Positions 14,350 to 18,589 of a stretch of 18,589 nt of DNA are shown piece by piece. The stretch spans positions 1-18,589 of the forward strand of contig USJW01000103.1 of the NCBI GenBank assembly GCA_900555045.1. The letters run 5' to 3'. The DNA is from an uncultured Clostridium sp. Its GTDB lineage: Bacteria > Bacillota > Clostridia > Lachnospirales > Lachnospiraceae. The notes beneath the pieces were generated by a model that was given only the letters and a program-made list of their open reading frames with translations, was not told where the DNA came from and made no database searches. Each line of letters starts with the position of its first letter. The first letter of the stretch is position 1. The translations under genes and the position numbers were made by a program.

Positions 14350-14645
14350 TTAATCGCACCTCCCCAGGGAAGATTTTCACTCACATCGTTGGAACGGTAA
14401 ACCGCGCACTCCACACGCGCTTTTAACGTGCAGTCCAGGGCGCCCTTGTCCACCACGGTCACCTTGGCATCCTTCACGTCCAGGCGCTCCAGTGTCTCAA
14501 GTACCGTCGCCTTAATCTGCCTTCCAAACTGGTGAATCACGCTGCTCTCGATCGAGAGCTCAATCCCCTGTGCGCCGGGCTCCACTGTAACCTGCGCATC
14601 GCTGGATTCCAAGGTGCCGGCCATAGCCGCTTTCTTGATTTCCAT
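14346..14645 (-). CDS. citD: Citrate lyase gamma subunit (acyl carrier protein)
   Basis: A 99-residue acyl carrier protein of citrate lyase that carries the phosphoribosyl-dephospho-CoA prosthetic group on a serine. The start is ATG 14645: AAGGAGG lies about 9 nt upstream, and the resulting N-terminus MEIKKAAMAGTLESSD aligns with known CitD proteins and places the attachment residue at Ser14, as in Klebsiella. ATG 14651 is too close to the ribosome site, and a reading from 14750 would begin inside the promoter. The C-terminal half (VDKGALDCTLKARVE) is also characteristic. First gene of citDEF, controlled by the promoter and operator at 14722-14789. Confidence 0.95.
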   Translation of the reverse strand: MEIKKAAMAGTLESSDAQVTVEPGAQGIELSIESSVIHQFGRQIKATVLETLERLDVKDAKVTVVDKGALDCTLKARVECAVYRSNDVSENLPWGGAIK

Positions 14646-14721
14646 TTCCATTCTCCTCCTTGTGATCATTACTGGGGGTTCCCCTCCAAAACTTTGTATC
14701 AGCCTTACATTTGCTATACAT

Positions 14722-14750
14722 ATTTTATTCCTTTTTAAGCTATTAGGCAA
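14722..14750 (-). promoter_or_regulatory. Promoter of citDEF
   Basis: On the minus strand, TTGCCT (14745-14750) and TAAAAT (14722-14727, 5 of 6) are 17 bp apart. The -35 hexamer is identical to that of the aconitase gene and likewise sits in operator box 1. The leader is about 70 nt. Confidence 0.7.
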
Positions 14751-14789
14751 ATACTATATTCCTTATATGCAATATAGGTTTATCCTATA
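14742..14789. promoter_or_regulatory. Two-box LysR-type operator upstream of citDEF
   Basis: Box 1 (14742-14758) is ATTAG-GCAAATA-CTATA. Box 2 (14773-14789) is a perfect dyad, TATAG-GTTTATC-CTATA. Centres are 31 bp apart, exactly as at the aconitase gene. The 16 bp at 14744-14759 are identical to 6398-6413, and TTATA (14763-14767) is conserved between the boxes. Confidence 0.7.
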
Positions 14790-14802
14790 TTTTTTGCTTT
14801 CT

Positions 14803-14838
14803 AAAATCGGGGGGCGAAAGTGCCCTTTCGTCCCCCGA
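14803..14838 (-). terminator. Terminator of the citrate transporter gene
   Basis: A long hairpin: TCGGGGG with CCCCCGA, one G-T wobble, then CGAAAG (14815-14820) with CTTTCG (14825-14830) around loop TGCC. The minus strand continues with TTTT (14803-14806). It lies 12 nt after the stop at 14850 and insulates the citDEF promoter from the transporter. Confidence 0.85.
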
Positions 14839-14849
14839 AACAGCCGCCC

Positions 14850-16157
14850 TTACAGGATCGGCAGGTAGCCCAGAAGAAGGCCCATGGCCATGAAAATCAC
14901 GAAGATTCCGATGCACCATTTAAAGATGTAGCCCTGATACTCAGCTAAAGTGATCTCGGTCTTATCCATCAGCAGATAGATGAAGGGAACGAGCGGGCTT
15001 AAGAAGTGGAACGCCTGGCCCATCAGAGCGGCAAAGCCGATCTGCAGGTTGGTGAAACCGTAGGCCTGCGCCGTGGCGGCCAGTGGCGGCAGCACGCCAT
15101 AGTAGAAGGCGTCGTTGTTGAGTAAGTAGGTGCCGGGGGCGCTGACAACCGCGATAACCACCGCGAAGAAGCGGCCCATGGACTCCGGGATAACGGATAC
15201 CAAAAACTGTGCGATCGCTGCGGACATTCCGGCATCCTCCGGGCCGTTTAACACGCCCATCAGAACGCCTGCGCCTAAAACCATCATGACCACGTTGATC
15301 ATGTCGGGAGCGATGGAGCTGATCACGTTGCGCTGTACCTTCTGGTTGGGATAGTTCACAAGCAGAGCGATGGCGGTGCCCACGCCGAACAGGATTGCGG
15401 AGGAGGCCAGGCCCATCACCAGGGATACGATGATCGCTGCGGTCAGGATCAGGTTGAAGAGGATCAGTTTCGGGCGCTTCCACGCGCTCTCCTCGGCGGA
15501 AACCTCCACCTTATTGACGGTGTAGCTCACATCCTTGGTGATGCCTAAGCGCTTGCGCTCTTTGAGTCCCAGGTAGTAGGACACGCCGATCACGTACAGT
15601 GCGGATACGATCATGCCGGGAACCAGGGGAGCTAAGATCACGCCCGCATCCAGGTTCATCACGGACATCACGCGGGCCGTGGGGCCGCCCCAGGGAATCA
15701 GGTTCATGATACAGTTCTGCAGAATGATCAGGTTTGCCAGGTAGATCTTCTTGATCTTTAAGCGGTTGTAGATCGGGATCATGGCGGTGCAGCAGATCAT
15801 AACCGTGGTGGTTCCGTCACCGTCTAAGGAGACGAAGGCGGCCAGCACAGCGGTGCCTACCAGTACCTTTAACGGGTCACCCTTGCACCAGGAGACGACC
15901 TTGTCAACCATGGGATCGAACATACCCGCGGTGAGCATGACTCCGAAGTACAGGATGGCGAAGGTCATCATTGCGAAGGTGGACGCCACGCTCTTGATAC
16001 CGTCCATGGCGTATTTGAGGGTGTCCCAGCCGTAGCCGGCCAGCAGGCCGAACACGATGGGAATGATAATTAAGGACGTAAAGGGACTCAGTTTCTTTGC
16101 CATAATCAGCCCCATGAAAACAACGATCATGGCAAATCCAAGCAATGCTAAAGGCAT
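14850..16157 (-). CDS. CitMHS-family citrate transporter
   Basis: A 435-residue polytopic membrane protein with about 11-12 hydrophobic segments. It matches the CitMHS (citrate-Mg2+/Ca2+:H+ symporter) family: FVSLDGDGTTTVMICCTAMIPIYNRLKI (N-terminal half, conserved acidic block), NLIPWGGPTARVMSVMN, GPEDAGMSAAIAQFL, and a C-terminal APGTYLLNNDAFYYGVLPPL. These motifs form the two inverted halves of the ion-transporter fold. GAGGAGG lies upstream of ATG 16157; an ATG at 16187 would include that site and is rejected. Proximity to citDEF supports citrate, probably as a metal complex, as the substrate. It is followed by a strong terminator, so citDEF is not co-transcribed with it. No clear promoter is seen in the 104 nt upstream, so it may be transcribed with the sensor kinase gene. 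Confidence 0.88.
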   Translation of the reverse strand: MPLALLGFAMIVVFMGLIMAKKLSPFTSLIIIPIVFGLLAGYGWDTLKYAMDGIKSVASTFAMMTFAILYFGVMLTAGMFDPMVDKVVSWCKGDPLKVLVGTAVLAAFVSLDGDGTTTVMICCTAMIPIYNRLKIKKIYLANLIILQNCIMNLIPWGGPTARVMSVMNLDAGVILAPLVPGMIVSALYVIGVSYYLGLKERKRLGITKDVSYTVNKVEVSAEESAWKRPKLILFNLILTAAIIVSLVMGLASSAILFGVGTAIALLVNYPNQKVQRNVISSIAPDMINVVMMVLGAGVLMGVLNGPEDAGMSAAIAQFLVSVIPESMGRFFAVVIAVVSAPGTYLLNNDAFYYGVLPPLAATAQAYGFTNLQIGFAALMGQAFHFLSPLVPFIYLLMDKTEITLAEYQGYIFKWCIGIFVIFMAMGLLLGYLPIL

Positions 16158-16199
16158 AATTTTCTCCTCCTCGTGGAAAATAGTCATTTATCTTTAACT

Positions 16200-16249
16200 C
16201 AGATGGAGCGGGGCCGGCTTCCCTCTTCCAATGAGCTAAATTCCATCTG
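16200..16249. repeat. Inverted repeat between the sensor kinase and transporter genes
   Basis: CAGATGGA (16200-16207) and TCCATCTG (16242-16249) are perfect complements separated by 34 nt. There is no T-run on either side, so a terminator is unlikely. It could form an mRNA structure in a kinase-transporter transcript or be a protein site. Confidence 0.4.
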
Positions 16250-16261
16250 TGGATCCGTCCG

Positions 16262-18478
16262 TCAGCCCAGTTCCCGGTTGACGGTGTCGATCAGCGTCTG
16301 GCACTCTAGCGGCTTTAATAACAGCGCGTGAATCAGGTTTTTCTGATAGTACTCCAAAACCTGGTCCTCCACCAGACCGGTGATCAGAATCACCTTGCAG
16401 CGCAGCCCCAGCTTTCTGGCCAGGGAGGCAATCTGCGCTCCATTCATCTTCGGCATGGCGTAGTCGGTGACGATCACGTCGATGCCGCCCCCGCGAAGAA
16501 TCTCCTCCGCCTCCAGGGGATTGCCGATTGCCGTCACGTCAAATCCGGCGGCCGTCAGCGCTTTATCGAAAAGTTTGAGAATTTTCTTGTCGTCCTCCAC
16601 CAGAAGAATCCGTCTGGCGCCGTCCCCGGAGCGAAGTCCCGAGGGCTTTTGCCGCCTGGCCTTTTCCTTGCTCTCCTCGCAGACGGGGAAGCAGAAGGTA
16701 AATTTGCTCCCCTGCCCCGGCCGGCTCTCCACATGGATGCCGCCGCCCAGCGATTCCAGGATACCGACGACGGTGGAAAGTCCCAGCCCGGTGCCCTCCC
16801 CCACCTGCTTCGTGGTAAAGAAGGGGTCGAATATGTGGGTCTGCTGCTCCTCGGGGATTCCCTCCCCGTTGTCCTGCACCCAGAAGCTGGCGTAGGCCGC
16901 CTCGTAGCGCGGAGCGTGGAACAACAGTCCCGCCTCCTCACCGGTGATGATCTCGCCGCCCAGGCTTAAGACCCCGTCCCTGCTGCGCATGGCGTAAAAG
17001 GCGTTGGTGCACAGGTTTAAGACGATCTGGTTGAGCTCCGTCTCGCTGCAGAGGACGAAACAGTCATCCCCCCACGCAAAGGCGGTTTCCAGGCGGACAT
17101 TGGGCGGAATCACGGTGTCGATGATCTTGAGCAGCCGCCCCGCCGCGGCCTTTAAGTTTAACGGCTTCACATTGCTCCCCTGCTGCTTTCTGGAGAGCGC
17201 CGCGATCTGACGGATGATGTCCTTGGCCTTCTCCGCCGCGCTGTAGATCTCCTGGGCGCTGTCGTAGACGTCCTCGCTTGGATCGCTGTCCGCCATGATC
17301 ATGCCCGAGTAGCCCATGATCGGGGTCAGAAGGTTGTTGAACTCGTGGGCGATTCCGCCTGTGAGCGTCCCCATCAGCTGCAGCCGCTGGTCGTGGGACA
17401 TCTGCTCCTGCCTGCGGCGCAGCTCCTCCAGCTTGCTGTTGAGCTCCCGCAGATACTCATTTTCCTGCTCCGCCCGTGTCCGGGCGATGGAGGAAATTCG
17501 AAGTTTATAGAGAACCACCACGAAGGTGGTCATTAACGCGATTGTCAGCAGGGATACGCTGATCATGGCCTTGCTGATGGGCGCCGCGATCTCGTCGTAG
17601 TCGATGACCGCGCTGACGATGATGAAATCGTCCTGGAACCAGACCGGCGTGTAGGCCGCGATCTTTTTCACCCTCTTTGGCACCTCGTCGGTCCACCAGT
17701 AGGAGTGGTAGATCTCCGCCGCCTCCCGGCCTTCCTTCTGGTGCTCGATCAGCTGTTCCAGCTCGGTCAGATCAAAATCCGGGTACATGGCCTCCCGGCC
17801 GGAGATCACATCCTTGCCGATCTGCCGCTTCACCGGGTGCATGAGGATGCGGCCGGTGGAGTCCTTGATCATCACGTAGCCGTTCTGCCCCACTTTGATG
17901 TAGGAAGCCACCTTCTGGTACATGCGCTCGATGTTGATCACAAAGTAGAGGCGCAGGCTTCCGTCCAGTGTCGGCATGGACAGTCCCAGGTAGTACTGGT
18001 TCTCCTCGTCCCGCAGGATGTCGATCCGCGAGTCCTTCTCCTTGCCGTCAAAGTGGTTGACGCTGGTGTAGGTCCGATCCTCACCGCCCTGGATCAGCAC
18101 CTCGTGCTCCCCGTCGTTCTCCGGGTCGCTGCTGACTAAGAAGTTGGACACATCCTCGTTCTGGATGCGCATATGCTCGGTCAGGAACTTCCGGACCGGC
18201 CCCTCCTCCCCCGTCTCCAAGTACAGCCGTCCGGCTGTCTGGTACTCGTCGTATGTATTCACGTCCAACAGATCCGCAAAGTAGAAATCGGTGTACACGG
18301 AGATACTGTTGGAGACGGCCTTGGCAATTGTAAGGAGCTGTTCCTCCTGCTCCTTGATGATCTGGCTCTTATACTGGTTAAAGCTGTAGACCAGCGCCAG
18401 GGCCAGGGCCGCCGCCAGGGCGAAGGCGGCGGCGATTCCCAGATGGAACCGAATGTTCATTTCCTTCCATCGCTTCAT
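16262..18478 (-). CDS. Hybrid sensor histidine kinase with dCache sensor and receiver domain
   Basis: A 738-residue membrane sensor. Order (numbered from ATG 18478): a transmembrane helix about 11-32; an extracellular dCache-type sensor about 35-300 (GQNGYVMIKDSTGRILMHP near 197-215 is the membrane-distal/proximal Cache hallmark); a second transmembrane helix about 305-325; a coiled coil about 330-370; HisKA with GGIAHEFNNLL (phospho-acceptor His378); HATPase with NQIVLNLCTNAF, DNGEGIP and GEGTGLGLS; and a C-terminal receiver with acidic cluster EDD (628-630), phospho-acceptor Asp672 (TDYAMPKMNG) and Lys722. The start is chosen by GGGAGGT (18488-18494). No DNA-binding output or separate response regulator is encoded in the window. 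Its position before the citrate transporter suggests it senses an external carboxylate; this is inference. Confidence 0.92.
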   Translation of the reverse strand: MKRWKEMNIRFHLGIAAAFALAAALALALVYSFNQYKSQIIKEQEEQLLTIAKAVSNSISVYTDFYFADLLDVNTYDEYQTAGRLYLETGEEGPVRKFLTEHMRIQNEDVSNFLVSSDPENDGEHEVLIQGGEDRTYTSVNHFDGKEKDSRIDILRDEENQYYLGLSMPTLDGSLRLYFVINIERMYQKVASYIKVGQNGYVMIKDSTGRILMHPVKRQIGKDVISGREAMYPDFDLTELEQLIEHQKEGREAAEIYHSYWWTDEVPKRVKKIAAYTPVWFQDDFIIVSAVIDYDEIAAPISKAMISVSLLTIALMTTFVVVLYKLRISSIARTRAEQENEYLRELNSKLEELRRRQEQMSHDQRLQLMGTLTGGIAHEFNNLLTPIMGYSGMIMADSDPSEDVYDSAQEIYSAAEKAKDIIRQIAALSRKQQGSNVKPLNLKAAAGRLLKIIDTVIPPNVRLETAFAWGDDCFVLCSETELNQIVLNLCTNAFYAMRSRDGVLSLGGEIITGEEAGLLFHAPRYEAAYASFWVQDNGEGIPEEQQTHIFDPFFTTKQVGEGTGLGLSTVVGILESLGGGIHVESRPGQGSKFTFCFPVCEESKEKARRQKPSGLRSGDGARRILLVEDDKKILKLFDKALTAAGFDVTAIGNPLEAEEILRGGGIDVIVTDYAMPKMNGAQIASLARKLGLRCKVILITGLVEDQVLEYYQKNLIHALLLKPLECQTLIDTVNRELG

Positions 18479-18516
18479 AGCAAATTTACCTCCCGTTTTT
18501 CGGCTTGTATTTCTCA

Positions 18517-18541
18517 ATTATATCCATTATACTATAGTCAA
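18517..18541 (-). promoter_or_regulatory. AT-rich promoter region of the sensor kinase gene
   Basis: On the minus strand two perfect TATAAT hexamers occur (18526-18531 and 18517-18522), with TTGACT at 18536-18541. The TTGACT is only 13 bp from the second hexamer, and neither hexamer has a well-spaced -35, so the exact promoter is unclear and may need an activator. Confidence 0.35.
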
Positions 18542-18589
18542 CGTTTGATAGGGTATTTCGATTTTATTTATATTTTTTTTACCGGGGAT

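Noticed and set aside
18517..18545. Possible fourth copy of the shared operator before the sensor kinase
   Set aside because: There is some resemblance (TATAT.CATTATAC), but the TATAG-N7-CTATA arms cannot be aligned; the match is explained by AT-rich -10-like sequence.
1..18589. CRISPR arrays, tRNA genes, insertion sequences and prophage genes
   Set aside because: No regularly spaced repeats, tRNA-like cloverleaf, transposase or phage protein was recognised on either strand.

Overview
The window looks like chromosome from an anaerobic Gram-positive bacterium, most likely a GC-rich member of the Clostridia (Lachnospiraceae-like). This is inference. It rests on strong AGGAGG ribosome sites before nearly every gene, AT-rich intergenic regions with TTGACA/TATAAT-type promoters, a SleB-type wall hydrolase, an oxygen-sensitive radical-SAM sulfatase maturase, and citrate metabolism built from citrate lyase and an NAD-type isocitrate dehydrogenase. 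No rRNA, tRNA, CRISPR array, insertion sequence or phage gene was seen.

Layout. Positions 1-465 are non-coding: AT-rich on the left, with a structured leader on the right. A two-gene plus-strand operon follows (466-2690): a DUF1538 membrane protein made of two repeats, and a tandem PII-like protein. It meets, across a shared terminator, a minus-strand isocitrate dehydrogenase gene (2754-3758) and a minus-strand aconitase-family gene (4008-6305), each with its own promoter. Divergent from the aconitase is a LysR-type regulator (6526-7473), followed by a second LysR-type regulator (7640-8593). The second one overlaps the 3' end of a convergent pair of short CHR-family (chromate transporter-like) genes (8558-9675). 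Next come a secreted SleB-like hydrolase, an orphan anaerobic sulfatase maturase, citrate lyase citDEF, a CitMHS-family citrate transporter and a hybrid sensor kinase, all on the minus strand.

How it fits together. Citrate would be imported by the CitMHS transporter, possibly under control of the sensor kinase encoded just upstream. It would then go either to acetate plus oxaloacetate (CitDEF) or to 2-oxoglutarate (aconitase, then NAD-IDH). The most informative signal is non-coding. The promoters of the aconitase gene and of citDEF share a two-box operator, TATAG-N7-CTATA, with centres exactly 31 bp apart, and box 1 overlaps a TTGCCT -35 element in both. One box plus flanking sequence recurs upstream of the CHR transporter pair. 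The arrangement resembles LysR-type control of aconitase by CcpC in Bacillus, so the divergent LysR gene is the natural candidate regulator. It would tie the CHR pair to citrate metabolism. The DUF1538/PII-like operon is the least understood module. Its second PII-like domain has its own in-frame Shine-Dalgarno and ATG, so two genes appear to have fused, or two products may be made.
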